Of a stretch of DNA of 64,000 nt, positions 1 through 10,711 are shown in pieces. Position 1 is the first letter of the stretch, and each line of letters opens with the position of its first letter. The DNA is from Agapetus fuscipes (Eukaryota; Arthropoda; Insecta; Trichoptera; Glossosomatidae): positions 7,502,001 through 7,566,000 of the forward strand of contig OX637339.1 in the NCBI GenBank assembly GCA_951799405.1, in the 5' to 3' direction. Made by a program: the position numbers and the translations under genes. The notes under the pieces were generated by a model. It saw only the letters and a program-made list of their open reading frames with translations, searched no databases and was not told where the DNA came from.

Positions 1-642
1 CTATCAACATGATCTCAAGGCGTGGATTTTTTGTATGATTTGCTTATTCTATTCTGGGAAGGGTTGACTTATCAAAACATAGCTTAAGAGAGAAAAAAAT
101 GGTTTTATTGAATTGAGATCGGATAAGAGGGAGAAAAAGTCCTAACCTGGTGCCGATCGAGCTTGATTTTGATTATAGTGAATAGTAATATGATTTATTA
201 TAACCCCTGTTGTAAAGGTTTTTGACAGGTTTTTTCATATTCTTATTTGCCGGTAAGCGCTCACGTTTCATTTGCAAACCTTAAAAGGCAAGTCTCATAT
301 CACCTTTAGGTTGGTCTACGCATCTGCAAGGGACCTTTACGCCTTTCTGAGGGACCACCACGCGCTTCTAAGGGACCGCTACGCGATTCTAAGGGAGTGC
401 TTCGTAGAAGGTACAAAAGGGGACCGTAATCCCTGTAACTACAGAATAACAACTCGCAATCTGAATACACTTTAAGTGATCCAGCAAATAATTATTCTCG
501 CCGTGTAGGCCTGGGTAGTGAAGGTGATTGTGTGTACAGAGCATAACGAAGTGAACTGGCAGGGATATTCATAAATCCTTTTAGGACCACACGAGAAAAT
601 TAAATGCGGAAATTTCGTGCATTCAATAATGTTTAATATATT
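1..642. other. Unassigned AT-rich DNA containing one minisatellite
   Basis: I see no gene or dispersed repeat here apart from the 21-bp minisatellite listed separately. Reading frames are short and lack any recognisable domain. Confidence 0.5.
330..413. repeat. 21-bp minisatellite, about 3.6 units
   Basis: Units start with GGGACC or GGGAGT at 330, 351, 372 and 393, an exact 21-bp period. Because 21 is divisible by three, a small open frame across it (272-475, +) shows a degenerate 7-residue repeat (LRD-x-x-A-x). I see no family match and no splice context, so I treat it as a minisatellite and not as a gene. Confidence 0.75.
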
Positions 643-768
643 CGTTGCAAAGTTGCATTAAAATTTAGGATTCACACATCGTGCATGCCCATAAGTTAAC
701 ACGTATAAATAACGTCTACACATGCTGCATATGTGATTGCAAAGGAAATCCAACCGAAATAAGCTTTA
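643..768 (-). repeat. Family A copy, 3' part
   Basis: Reverse-strand match to the family A 3' half: GCATGCCCATAAG, AACACGTATAA and ACATGCTGCATATG occur in the order seen in full copies such as 7988-8232. It is diverged and lacks the 5' half. Confidence 0.65.
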
Positions 769-792
769 CTGGTCCGTAGTCTAGTGGTTGAA
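769..792 (+). repeat. Family C SINE head fragment
   Basis: CTGGTCCGTAGTCTAGTGG matches the A-box region of the family C tRNA-like head. Nothing else of the element remains. It abuts the preceding family A fragment. Confidence 0.5.
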
Positions 793-1157
793 AAAGGAAA
801 AACTAAGGTATTTTTACAATTACTTTGTGTTTTCTCTGGTAGAAAATAGGAAAAAAGGTGCATTTATGTGAGAAAACCATGTGAGCTTACTTATTCAGTT
901 TTACCTTAAAGGTATCCATATTTAAATTGAGATTATTTTGTCGGTGGCTAATCGTCAAACTTCTACGGGACCACGGTCTTAAGCAACCAATAAAAAAATA
1001 TATAACCAGGCCGTGATTGTTACGATACATTGTTTTTGTTTATTTTTATTGCCTTTGTAATTTTTAATTAACTTAAAACATACTCCCTGAAAAAAAAAGT
1101 CTTCAAAGATAAAAAGTAAAAAGGACTTTGTCTTTTATTACGTTTACTATATTGAGT

Positions 1158-1204
1158 TCCACGACCAGTTACGTAAACAATCCGTTTGCATCTTCAGGTG
1201 GCTA
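1158..1204 (-). ncRNA. Degenerate hammerhead motif (Penelope-like repeat)
   Basis: Reverse strand: CCAC before CTGAAGA, a stem II pairing GCAAAC with GTTTAC, then GTAA where GAAA is expected, a self-complementary stem III (ACTGGT), and GTGG that pairs with CCAC. The A13-equivalent is mutated, so it is probably inactive. Its sequence resembles the copies at 63.4 kb. Confidence 0.55.
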
Positions 1205-1429
1205 AATAATTACCAAATGTGTAAGATGTTTTAAAATGAATGATTACAAAGTGAATGTCTCTACAACCAAGAAAAAAAAGATTTACTTCAAAATTCTGTA
1301 TGGGAGTAAAATGAATATAACTAAGTATAAGTGCCTATACATTAAATAAGTGAAAAGGACCGACAGCGGTCACTTTTTGGGCTTGAAAAGACTAGTAAAT
1401 CTCTAAGCCCTCCGTCCTCCAAGTATATA

Positions 1430-1720
1430 ATGTAACGTATAACTCAACTGAGCGTTCATCAAAAACGTATTGAAAATAAAACAGCACCTTACGTGAGGGA
1501 TTCAGTTTTCAAACACTTTTGGTAAAACGCTACTTAAAGTAAATAGTTCACAACGAAAAGAATTCGCTAAATCACCTTGAGTATAAAATTTTGCGTAAAA
1601 ACTCGACGATCGCGTAAATATAATAATGTATGAAAAATACAATAGTGCTTCAATCAATGCTCTAGTTTTCATACATTTGTTCTGGTTTCGTATTTACGCT
1701 GCGTTTTATACTCGCAGTGT
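1430..1720. repeat. Diverged family H repeat
   Basis: Contains TTTTGGTAAAACGCTACTT and inverted segments (a CATACATTTG-type arm and AACGC cores) like the better copies at 6.7, 38.7, 44.8 and 50.8 kb. Boundaries are uncertain. Confidence 0.35.
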
Positions 1721-2014
1721 ATCAGAATGTTTTCATGTGACTGTGCGCCTCTTAATAAAATTACTTCTCATAAGTTTCGTAGCTGGATGAAATGGGTTTT
1801 GTAGAAATGAAGGGAAAAGAATGAATGTGTATCCGGTGGGAATGAATAGCTGAAGGATATCTACGCAGAGTATATTTAGTGATGGAAAGCTTTCTTTTTG
1901 TATTTAAGTTGTGATCAAAACTCTGTTGGAGTTGGATAAACTGTTTTTATACGTATCAAAGATATTTGTGAATGGGAATGCTTTTTTTGTACCTGCGTAT
2001 TTTACAAGCCATGA

Positions 2015-2185
2015 TGGATCACCTTACCAATGTTTCAGAGAAGGGCTGCAAAAGTTGCAGAATTTATATTCGTCTGAAATAAGTTTTTATTTAATTTTGT
2101 AGGTACACATGTAGCACATGTCAACGTGCACTTGTCTTCAAATGGGCATGCAATTAATATTAATCTCAAATTCTGAGTTATTATA
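2015..2185 (+). repeat. Family A copy, degenerate
   Basis: The motifs TTACCAATGTTTCAGAGAAG, AAAAGTTGCAG, TGTAGGTACACATG and GGGCATGCAATTAATATTAA occur in family A order. The short open frames overlapping it on both strands are by-products of the repeat. Confidence 0.65.
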
Positions 2186-2639
2186 ATTGACTGCTTGAAT
2201 ATCCTCTTTTGCCACCTTTCTCCGTTTGTTTGGTTCAAGATTTTGTTGTGGAACGGTGGTACTTTTAGTGAATTCAAATTCCAATACACAAATAGTTCAC
2301 TAACTTGAGGTTTCTCATAGCTCTGGATAATTTCACCAACTAAAAGTTTCCTGAAGTTCCAACTTCCACTGAAAGGCCAGAACCAACACAAATGATGTAT
2401 GTATGTATCAACAGTTATGTATTTTTGCGATACAAAACTTCATGCAACTTTGCCTTCTCAGATTTCATTCACTGAAAAGGTGCACATTGTCAGTGCAGCC
2501 CCTTTTACGAAACAAGCATTGAATATTCTTAACTCCATACACTTTTAATCTTTTTCTTCTGTATGTCGGTTTCTCCGATGTTGATCACTACTTGAGAGAG
2601 TATATTTTAAAAGATAAAACTTGTTTTGCTCCCGCAACT

Positions 2640-2885
2640 AAAAACGAAATCGCAACTAAAGTGTAACTTATTGTCTGCGGTATCCCCAAAGGGATCGCAT
2701 GAGGCGATTCGGGACGTATTTATTGTTACGGGTAAGGGGGCCGGCCTGACACCAACCAATTTTAGTCGAAGTGGAGGTTTTCCAGCTCCCGGGGGAGCTG
2801 GTTCTCATTTCTTGTGAAGGCTGAGTAAATCTTGAGATCAAACCCTTGCTCTCGGCATGAACCGCAAGCATTCTACCTATCGACC
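2640..2885 (-). mobile_element. Family D tRNA-derived SINE
   Basis: Reverse-strand family D: the 3' region around CCCAAAGGGATCGCATG, the body with CCAGCTCCCGGGGGAGCTGG, and a decayed tRNA-like head (CTCGGCATGAACCGCAAGC). It directly adjoins a reverse C copy, giving the C-then-D order also seen at 21.0 and 44.2 kb. Confidence 0.8.
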
Positions 2886-3121
2886 TTTTTACGAGCTTGG
2901 TCATCGTCGCTACAAAGCGCTATTTTTCAAGTAAGACCCAGTTTCTGTAAGGCTGGATGGACCTTTGGTGACCGGTCATTGGTAAAGGTTAATGAATTTT
3001 TCAACCCAGCGAAAAGCAAATTTGGAAATATAAATTGTATATTTTTTGTGCTCCGCCGGGATTGGAACCCTCAACCTTCCATTCAGAGTCCGAAGTGTTA
3101 CCACTGAACTACGGACCGGTC
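2886..3121 (-). mobile_element. Family C tRNA-derived SINE
   Basis: Reverse-strand copy. The head carries an A-box region (GTCCGTAGTTCAGTGG) and a B-box-like GGTTCCAATCCC, followed by the body CTTTACCAATGACCGGTCACC and the tail fragment AAGCTCG. Together with the D copy at 2640-2885 it forms a C-D compound element. Confidence 0.85.
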
Positions 3122-3138
3122 GCCTTCCCGATTATGAC

Positions 3139-3366
3139 ATTTCTCTCCTTTTTATAGGTTAGTTTGAGGCTGTAATTTTTTTTTCATTTTGCTAATATTT
3201 GGGAAAAGACGGCAAGACATACAGGATGTATGTTGATTTGAGATTTTTTTTATTTTGTAAACATACATGCAGCATGTTAAATGCGAATTTATACGTGTCT
3301 GATTGTTGGCTTGCATTAAATATACATTTTAATTGTTGTTATGTCATTGTAATTTAGATTATAGAT
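3139..3366 (+). repeat. Family A copy
   Basis: Runs from TTTTTATAGGTTAGTTTGAG to GTAATTTAGATTATAGAT. Core motifs such as ACATACATGCAGCATG and TACGTGTCTGATTG are in order. It is strongly diverged. Confidence 0.75.
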
Positions 3367-3869
3367 ACAAGGGGAAATAAAAAATGACATCCTTCATTAC
3401 ATGTTCATTTTATCTGGACTCTTCTTCATTCACAAAGATTTTATGTTGAGATAACGATGACAACTATAATCTAGCTTGTTAAAAACAAATCCATTCCCTG
3501 AGGTGTGATTCCCCGAAAAACGGCACTTATCAAACAAACTTACTTAGTTAGCTTATGTGAGCTTTCTTAATATACATATTAGAATATTCACGAGAGAACA
3601 GTTTGGTATTGAGACGCTAAACTGATAATTATCGCGGGGAACAATATAAGTTCTGGAACATCTGCAGCCACCAATGCTCACGATCTTCGTAAATTACTCG
3701 CATCAGCAATTATCCCACAAAACCTCGTTGTCTGCATAGGAGGTGCTACCCAGCAAATGGTCTCCACAGACTAGAAGTCAAGCGTGCCATTTCTGCATGC
3801 TAAGCCGTGTAGAAAGTGTTACGATATCATTGAAAATCAAGTATCAATACAAGACAGTTTTTGCCTTTG
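3367..3869. other. Unassigned DNA
   Basis: No repeat is recognised. Around 3650-3770 a run of sense codons (about 40) suggests possible decayed coding sequence, but no family is recognisable. Confidence 0.35.
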
Positions 3870-4465
3870 AAACCTGAGTAATGATGAAAAAATTGAGACC
3901 ACGATTGTAGGTACCATTGAAAACTGAATTCTCAAAACCATATATAGCTCGGTGAAAGATAACAATGGTTAATGCCGTGGGTAAATGAAGAACTCTTTGT
4001 GACCTACAGTAAATCCAGTAAACAGTTCCATCAAAGCAAGATACCCGCAGTGAGCTAGGCTGGAAGTCTCATCACCACGGTAATTCTTACCTACTGAATA
4101 TCGGTAATCTTTGCATGAGGACTAATCAGCTGTTCACTTGCGGCCATCTTGGATTGACAGGTCTTCATACAAATATTACCGATATTCGGTAGGTAAGAAT
4201 TACCGTGGTAATAAGACTTCCAGCCCACATAATTGGAATGGACGACGCCAACTCCATTAAGCTCCTAACTCTTAGCACAACAAGACCATAGTAAGACAGA
4301 AAAGCCAAAAATACAATAAATGGACGGCGTCAATACAGGTGCGGTCAAGGCAGACATACGAAGCTGAATAAGCTAAAGGGCATGGACAAGAGAGAGTTGA
4401 AGAGAATCCTTGATTCAACCAAGCCCACCTAGAGCCGTCGAGCCTATGATGATTATGATTATTGA
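3870..4465 (+). pseudogene. LINE family K remnant, split by a MITE
   Basis: The part after the MITE (4226-4465) parallels 56485-56720 (CTCCATTAAG...GGACGGCGTCAA...AGAGAGTTGAAGAGAATCCT). The part before it shares CAGTTCCATCAA with 56460-56480. In the better copy the translation is a non-LTR retrotransposon C-terminus (RWMDSVNADVAKADI...EWRRIL). Here there are stops and indels, and no open frame survives. The MITE at 4058-4225 entered after the LINE. Confidence 0.6.
4058..4225. mobile_element. MITE with ~55-60 bp terminal inverted repeats
   Basis: The left arm GGCTGGAAGTCTCATCACC... and the right arm ...ACCGTGGTAATAAGACTTCC are inverted copies over about 55-60 bases with about five mismatches. 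The short centre holds GCGGCCATCTTGGATTGACA. A related centre with a damaged left arm lies at 42690-42790. It encodes no transposase. Confidence 0.85.
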
Positions 4466-5487
4466 CACAAAAATTGAGATGTAGCTAGGGTATATTCACT
4501 AAGCTTTGCAAGCTCTATCTATTTAAAACCACTCTTTTGTAGCACCCCCCTTCTAAAAACTGAAATTTTCCATTCTCTGGGTGCTCACAATGGTGTGTTG
4601 TTTTTTAAGACCTTTTATACGTAACGCTCTCAGTTCTTGTGTAACTTGGAAAACTAAATGTATCATACTTATGACAGTGCCAGAAAAGTATTGGTGCTTA
4701 TGAGGTAGCAATAAGGTCATTGGCATTTTTAGTCAAAGTATTCGCTGCGTGGATTGGTGTTCCCAGTTTTTTGAGAGCTGAGAGGCAGAAATAATTCGGT
4801 TTGGTTTTTATCAACCGGAATTGCATTGGAATAAGAACACATATACCGGTAAATCACCCTATAAACAAGCCGTTATAAAAAATGGAAAACTCAACTTCTG
4901 ATAGCTTTGAGGCCAACAAAGAGACGTTCTATGAGTAGCGTTTATTGGAGTTAAGAAAAGGGGAAAAATTGGTTAAGCTCTTTCATCAGAACTAACACCA
5001 TGTTAGAAGTTATTCATTTCACCTAATTTAACTCAGACATTGTGACTGTCATGTTTGTGAGCAAGAATGACACGCTTTCATAACTGTCTGCAGTTGTGTG
5101 AAAGAGAATGGAAAAGCACTGAGGGCGATTAGGAAGTGGAGGTGGGAAATGGAGGATGGGGTAAATGCAGATTGAAATTCCAAAGAGCTGCTTTTGAAAG
5201 GGACTTTGCAATATGCAATTGTGGCCAAACAATTAACGTTAAAAAACTATTGGGTTAAAAAGACCGAAGCAAATTTTTACTGGTTTGTAATTTACAAGTC
5301 TAGAACCAATTTTGCCAGATACCTTTGGTACCATTTGATTTGAAGAGTGCAACTTATTCAAGCATGCTGTACATCGGAACTATAGCTTAGTTGATAGAAC
5401 GTTTGCGCTCAAAGCCAAACAACTAAGAACTAAACAATATTTTCCATTTCAATGTGGATTCCAAGCTCAAAATTATAAAATTGGCAA
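4466..5487. other. Unassigned AT-rich DNA
   Basis: I see no recognisable gene, SINE or LINE here. The open frame at 5023-5232 (-) has no domain and no supporting context. Confidence 0.4.
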
Positions 5488-5672
5488 GATGTACTCATCC
5501 CGCGCCACCAGTGAAAACCTTTTTCCCCATCCTCAGGAGCAGGGAAACTCCCACTTCAAGTGATTTTGTGGGCGTTAGGTCAGCCCCTTTACCGGTGAAA
5601 TAAAATATGTTTCCCTCACCACATGTTTCATCTTCCGGGTACAGCGCGGTAAGAAGTTGAACTATTATGTAA
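5488..5672 (+). mobile_element. Family D SINE, 3' part
   Basis: Forward match to the D body and tail: GGGAAACTCCCACTTCAAGTG, GTTAGGTCAGCCCCTTTACC, CTCACCACATG and a CGGGTACAGCGCGGTAAGAAG end. The tRNA-like head is missing. Confidence 0.7.
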
Positions 5673-5999
5673 ATTGTACATTCATATCGCGTTTTTTGCG
5701 TTGCATGGACTTTTTTTCAGTAGATAAACAAGAAGTGGGGGAAAGGAACAACGTAATTAGTAAAAAAAACGAGTTTTGAGTAAAGTATGCAAAATGATTC
5801 TTTAGATATAGGTATATCTGGTAAGGAAAAAAGATTTGAGTTACAAAATAATATATGCAAAATTTGGAATGACATAAATAATTATTAATTATCTCAAATA
5901 TTTGGAAAATTCTTTACTTTTGTTTGGGCTTTTCTCACATGGATTTTTTGACTCATCCCGTTGTTCCTTTCGCACACAGTACTCTTCTTTTATAAAAAA

Positions 6000-6177
6000 A
6001 TGATTATTTTTCAATAAAAGAAATTAAAAACTTTGTTTTATTCCACTTTTATTGTTTTTAGAAGTAATTCCGAAGATGGAAGTAATTCCGAAAATATTTG
6101 TAACATATTCAAAAACAATAAAAGTGGAATAAAACAAAGTTTTTAATTTATTTTATTTTTTATTGCAAAATAATCAA
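6000..6177. repeat. Inverted repeat, MITE-like
   Basis: The arm at about 6024-6062 (AAAAACTTTGTTTTATTCC...) is repeated inverted at about 6110-6148, with weaker outer pairing (TGATTATTTT with AAAATAATCA). The loop has two copies of GAAGTAATTCCGAA. Confidence 0.75.
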
Positions 6178-6669
6178 TTTTTTAAAATGAATTTCCACAG
6201 TGTTTCACAAAAATCTTTTCAAAATTTATTCTTCTTTTATATTTGTGGATCTGTTCATAAGAGACTCTTCTCTTATGATGTAGCATACCAGCTGTTCTTC
6301 TGTCTTTTTGGTGGTCAGCTACTTTCCTACTTTCCATCATGCGGTCTACATGGTCCCTCCAGGACCGTCTCCTCTTCATCGGACGATGTCCTCAGTGTCG
6401 CACATACTTCTGATTTCGAAAATCCTTTTAGTGCTTTTCCAGCAATGGCGTTGAGCTCAGATAAACACATTTTTCTTTAAATACATGAAGTGTTTTTAAA
6501 AAAATGTAAAGGAAAATCCTTACAAAATATTATATTAATAATATTTGCGCAGATAAATTCATTGTTTACGTAACAAAATATACAACGTTGCATACAAACG
6601 TTATTTGCACGTAATTTCACGTACATCTGTTTACAAAACATTTGCACATCAAGTATACAACATGATGCT

Positions 6670-6800
6670 TAAACTTAACCATGGCGTTCACCAAAAAATG
6701 TATCAAATCTAAAACAGCGTCTCTAGTGAGCGATTTAGTTTCCACAAAATTTTAGCAAAACGATACGGTTCAGTTTAAACCTAAAGTTTGAAAGTGTACA
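6670..6800 (-). repeat. Family H repeat
   Basis: GCGTTCACCAAAAAATGTAT, AACAGCGTCTCTAGTGAGCG and TAGCAAAACGATACGG match the ~160-bp units at 38.7-39.1 kb in reverse orientation. Confidence 0.5.
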
Positions 6801-7196
6801 AACTGCATATTTCTCAAACAAATAATATATTATATGGGTACGTAGGAGCTTTGTACCCTTGAGGATATTTTTGCGGCTTTATAGGTGAAGCAGTAAAAGG
6901 AGAAAGTTTTTATGTTTCCCATAGGAAAAACATGCTCGTAAATTCCTCTATCTTTGAAGGCTGTCCCTAGTTTGGAAACTCTGATTTGTGATTTTATGCG
7001 TTTTGAAGGTCTCGCGAAAAAACCGTTGAATTTTGTTTTTTGAAGTTTCCCAAATAGATTTAATTAATTTTAATGTTTTAGTACGTAAAAAAGGCAAAAA
7101 AATGATAAGTTAAAAATATTAGACTTAATTTTTCGATAATTTGATTTCAAAAACATCTTAATTATGATTATTCTGTCAATTATTATACAGTTTTCC

Positions 7197-7330
7197 TTTA
7201 CTTACAGGTTAGTATTAATATGTGGCTGACTACCTAATCTGTAAAAATGTTTCACTTCACAAATCTAGTGAAGTTTTAGTGAAGATCGGCAAGAGTTGTA
7301 GGGCTCATGTGCATTTGGGATTTAGTTGAC
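7197..7330 (+). repeat. Family A copy, 5' half
   Basis: TTACAGGTTAGTATTAATATG, GGCTGACTACC, GTGAAGATCGGCAAGAGTTG and TGTGCATTTGGGATTT follow family A order. The 3' half is absent. Confidence 0.7.
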
Positions 7331-7741
7331 ATTTGGCCAACTACAAATTCTTTGAGCTACCCTGATCCAGTAACGACTCCACAAAGAGTCCCACCGGAGG
7401 TATGCTATTAGCTTCAGTAACATCGAACCACATACTTTTAGAGTCATGGTCACGCCTTTGATCTTGTGGTCCTAGTTTTATCGTGCCATTGCTTTCACTT
7501 CATGGGAAAGCCAACCCGCATGCAAGAAAATATGTAGATTTCTATTAGCGTCCATGTGCTGTGGGTCCTTCTGAAACATACATACAGGAAGGATATGAGG
7601 AGAGTGTGAGTGCCTGCTTCTTGGTATGTATTTAATATGAATCCTATAATATGTAATATTATAATATTTGGATTATTTTTACTTCAACATCAAATTAACA
7701 AAACAAAAAAAAACAATAACCAAACACAAAGTATTTCTTCG

Positions 7742-7860
7742 CGAGTTGTTTTATTTCCTCAAGTGCTTTTGGTGTTATCACACCATCATCAAGAGAACTA
7801 TTTCTTGATAATGTTGTCTTGATAATAGTAAGATAACACCGCAAGCGCTCGAGAAAAAAA
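7742..7860. repeat. Inverted pair of degenerate Penelope-like hammerhead repeats
   Basis: TCAAGTGCTTTTGGTGTTATC and CCATCATCAAGA on the plus strand are mirrored by TCTTGATAATAG and ATAACACCGCAAGCGCTCGA downstream. Each arm keeps a GATGATG/GATAATA core, a stem II (GGTGT/ACACC) and a self-complementary stem III. The core reads CTTGATGA instead of CTGATGA. Confidence 0.5.
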
Positions 7861-7987
7861 ATCAACTCTTGAAGAAAAACTTCGTATTTTTTTTTATATT
7901 AGGTATTACGAAAAAATTAATCTTTACAATACCACTACACAAACCCTTAATTTTTTATGTTTATCTTATATTTTTAACATTCAATCT

Positions 7988-8232
7988 TCTATAATCTATA
8001 ATCTAAGTTGCTAGGATATATTCATTCAAAGCTCTCAGATGTATGCCCACAAACAAACACGTGTAGTTCGCGCTTACAAATGCTGATTGTGTACTTACAA
8101 ATAAAATCCAAACCTCAAATGAACATAAGCCCTGCAACTCTTGTCGACATTCCCTGAAACAGGGGTGACATTGGCAAAGTGAACCATTTTTTACAGTATG
8201 GGTGGTCAGCCTCATACCAACCTATAAGTTAA
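7988..8232 (-). repeat. Family A copy, nearly full
   Basis: Reverse strand, from TAATCTATAATCTAAGTTGC (3' tail) to ACCAACCTATAAGTTAA (5'). The core AGTGAACCATTTTTTACAG and GGGTGGTCAGCCTCATACC is well kept. The small minus-strand frame inside it is a by-product of the repeat. Confidence 0.88.
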
Positions 8233-8840
8233 CCTATAAGTTAATCTTAACTGCAATAAAACTAAAAAAATACGTATTTCTTTATTCTATAACTATTAAG
8301 TTTTATACATAAAAAGATGAAATATTTTCTATTCATCCAAAGATTTTGTAAGCAAAAATGTTGCAAAGCCAAAAATTCCTTTTCAGAAAAGAAAGGGTTT
8401 CTTTTTTCTTACAACTTACGCAGGTTATTATTTCAAGATAAGGTTTTTAAGTGAAAATCTGGCACAGGAGGTCCAAAGGCCTTATCCCGATACGAGGTAC
8501 TATGCAGGGAGGTCTTTTCCCTTTATGTTAGCAAAGGTTCTACGAGGTGTCTGTTTCCTGAGAATGTGTTGTGTATTTTTAGCTTTGAAGTCAAAATATT
8601 TCAGAAATATTAAGGTGAAAATTTTGCTTGATATATTTTTGGAGTTTGATTACGAAATATGAATTTTCTGTTTTATATTTTACACTGATTTATGTTTTTT
8701 CTTTACATAATATGAGTCTTATTTGAATTCATTTGATTTGTTTAATTTATTGGTTGCCATGTGACTAACCACCCATATTGTAGGTATGTCGTGTACTTAA
8801 AAAATCTTCCAATGTCTGTTTCTATAGAATTCCAAAACTT
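8233..8840. other. Unassigned DNA with a 5' stub of family A
   Basis: At about 8750-8787, GCCATGTGACTAACCACCCA matches the family A 5' core and then stops. I recognise nothing else in this AT-rich stretch. Confidence 0.45.
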
Positions 8841-9103
8841 TTTTCATCATTTATGCCTTACAAGAATTCATGAAAAAATACAAACTTTGTACAAACACTC
8901 ATTTAAAAATGGAAACAAGTAAGAAATTCATGAAAGCTTTTATTTGGAGCGTTTTAATGTATGATAGCGAAACCTGGACCATCCAAAAATACGAGAAAGA
9001 CCGCCTGGAGGCATTCGAGACGTGGTATAATGGAGGAAAATGTCCAAGACATCATGGGTCGAAAAGAAGTCCAACAAAAAGGTGTTGCGGGACGTAGAAG
9101 AAA
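8841..9103 (+). pseudogene. Non-LTR retrotransposon (LINE 1), part before insertion
   Basis: Translation gives KKFMKAFIWSVLMYDSETWT and then, after one frameshift near 9035, SWVEKKSNKKVLRDVEE. This is the region between the reverse transcriptase domain and the C-terminus of a common animal non-LTR family (the SVLMYGSETWT motif). The copy is 5'-truncated. It ends at 9103 where another LINE enters, and the same protein resumes at 9814. I infer LINE origin with high confidence; the clade is not settled. Confidence 0.85.
9092..9103 (+). repeat. Target-site duplication, left copy
   Basis: ACGTAGAAGAAA at 9092-9103 is repeated exactly at 9814-9825. It flanks the inserted LINE 2. Confidence 0.88.
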
Positions 9104-9813
9104 ACCAACTGGGGTGCGCAGCCACAAGTAATACGTGTAACTGCAATGGCTTTGTGTTTCTCAGCCGGAGAGTACGCAGCCCCGGTATGGGAACGCTCCG
9201 CACATGCGAAGCAAGTTGATGTCGCGCTGAATGATACCTGCCGTATTGTATCAGGATGCCTCAAGCCAACGCCCACGGGGAAGTTATATCCTCTTGCAGG
9301 CATAGCCCCACCCCACATCAGACGCAAAGTGGCTTCGAGAGTCGAGAGGCAGAAGGCTCTAACGTGCACACAGCACTGCATTTACGGAAGTGGCTTTTCA
9401 TCACAGCAGCGCCTGAAGTCGAGACACAGCTTCCTTAGTTCCGTGCAGCCCTTGTCTTTGGATCCAGTGGCGGAGAGATTACAAATGTGGAAGGAGGAAT
9501 GCCTGGAGAGCTTTGTGAAGCCTTCAGAGAGCCTACCTCCAGGAAAGAACCTCGAGTGGCCCGTATGGAGATCCATGAACAGATTGAGGACCAATGTTGG
9601 AAGAGCCCGGGCCAACATGCTGACCTGGGGATTTCTGGGACGGGAGGACTCTACACTATGTGAGTGTGGAGCTCAGCAAACAATGGAGCACCTGCGGTGT
9701 TGTCCCTCCTGTCCGACAAGCTGCTCCATGGATGATCTCTTTGCGGGAAACCAAAGAGCTGTAGACATTGCTCGTTACTGGGCCAATACGGTGTGAAGCT
9801 GACACGAAGAAGA
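9104..9813 (+). mobile_element. 5'-truncated LINE 2 inserted in LINE 1
   Basis: An uninterrupted reading frame runs from 9104 to the stop at 9796 (about 230 codons). It begins inside a protein (TNWGAQPQVIRVTAMALCF, then SAGEYAAPVWERSAHAKQVD) and ends WRSMNRLRTNVGRARANM...CECGAQQTMEHL. This matches the region downstream of the polymerase in animal non-LTR retrotransposons. The C-x-C...H segment is the usual Cys-rich patch near the C-terminus. The 3' UTR is only about 17 bases. Exact 12-bp target duplications bound it. The lack of frameshifts, against a frameshifted host LINE, shows that it is the younger of the two. Confidence 0.9.
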
Positions 9814-10088
9814 ACGTAGAAGAAAGAAGAGAGCTGATAAATCATATTTTAAAGAGGAAAGCCAAGCTTATAGGGCACTCAATCAGACATAGAACCTTTC
9901 TTAGCAACATCTTTGAAGGCAAAATCTTAGGACAATGCACAAGAGGTCGCCCAAGAACTTCATACTTCAAGGATTTGAAGCGGCTCATGGATGTCTCCTC
10001 CTATTCGATTCTCAAGAGGATGGCAGCAGACAGAGACAGATGGCTGATTCAACAAGGCACTGCCTGTACAAGATGATGATGATGATTC
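9814..10088 (+). pseudogene. Non-LTR retrotransposon (LINE 1), part after insertion
   Basis: Continues LINE 1 in frame: RRELINHILKRKAKLIGH, then CTRGRPRTSYFKDLKRLMD and KRMAADRDRWLIQQG, stop at 10074-10076. The (R)GRPR and DRxxW motifs are typical of the C-terminal tail of these LINEs. The stop is followed by a GAT triplet tail (TGATGATGATGATTC), a usual 3' end for this type. Confidence 0.88.
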
Positions 10089-10179
10089 ATTACAACAAGC
10101 ATTATAAAAAAATGTTGTGGTTCGTATTTTTAGTTTTTATTTTGTTTCTATTTATAGCAAATTGTCCCTTTAGTACTTG

Positions 10180-10412
10180 TTTGCCTTATCTCCATTGAGG
10201 TAATCTCTTATGAGCAATATTTGTATGTGTACTGGACCAATGTGTCTTATGAAAACTGGAAATTTTTTAAAAAAATATTTAAAACAACAATCGCATTATC
10301 ATGTTTTACGTTTTTTTTTGTTAGCTCAGATTATGTAATAATATGTGATTATTAAGATAATTTCATTGAAAGGGCAACTTTGAATCAAATGTTAGGTAAG
10401 CCAAACAAGCAC
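10180..10412. mobile_element. Family I MITE, copy 1
   Basis: The shared body (TGAGCAATATTTGTATGTG, ACTGGACCAATGTGTCTTAT, TTAGCTCAGATTATGTAA) is bounded by inverted ends (ACTTGTTTGCCTTAT and TAAGCCAAACAAGCACT). Other copies are at 23.9 and 43.4 kb. Confidence 0.75.
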
Positions 10413-10711
10413 TGGTTGGACAAAATAACCACAAAAACAGAGGGTAGAATTAGGCGTACCTACATTTCTTATACGCTCAAAAAAGTTGATTAATAACACG
10501 GAATTGGTGACCGGTTCCACAACCACCCTTGCTGTATATTTTCCTGGCAATCCAGGGCACGCACCCTCGTCAAAGGGAAGCCAGAGCAGGCTTACGACCT
10601 GAAACATGGGATGATGTTAAGCCTGGAAGCAACTTGTATAGGACCTGAGAAAGATCATCGGATGAAAGTTAACAGTAATCGAAATTTTGGGAATGAAAAT
10701 GTATTAGAAAT

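Noticed and set aside
3640..3840. Possible coding exon (NAHDLRKLLASAIIPQ and LVVCIGGATQQ)
   Set aside because: About 43 sense codons end at a TAG; further codons in frame are interrupted and no family is recognisable, so I do not call it.
6182..6480. Minus-strand frame resembling a LINE tail (RRRSWRDHVDRMM)
   Set aside because: The match is limited to one short basic motif, and neighbouring frames do not extend it; too weak to call.
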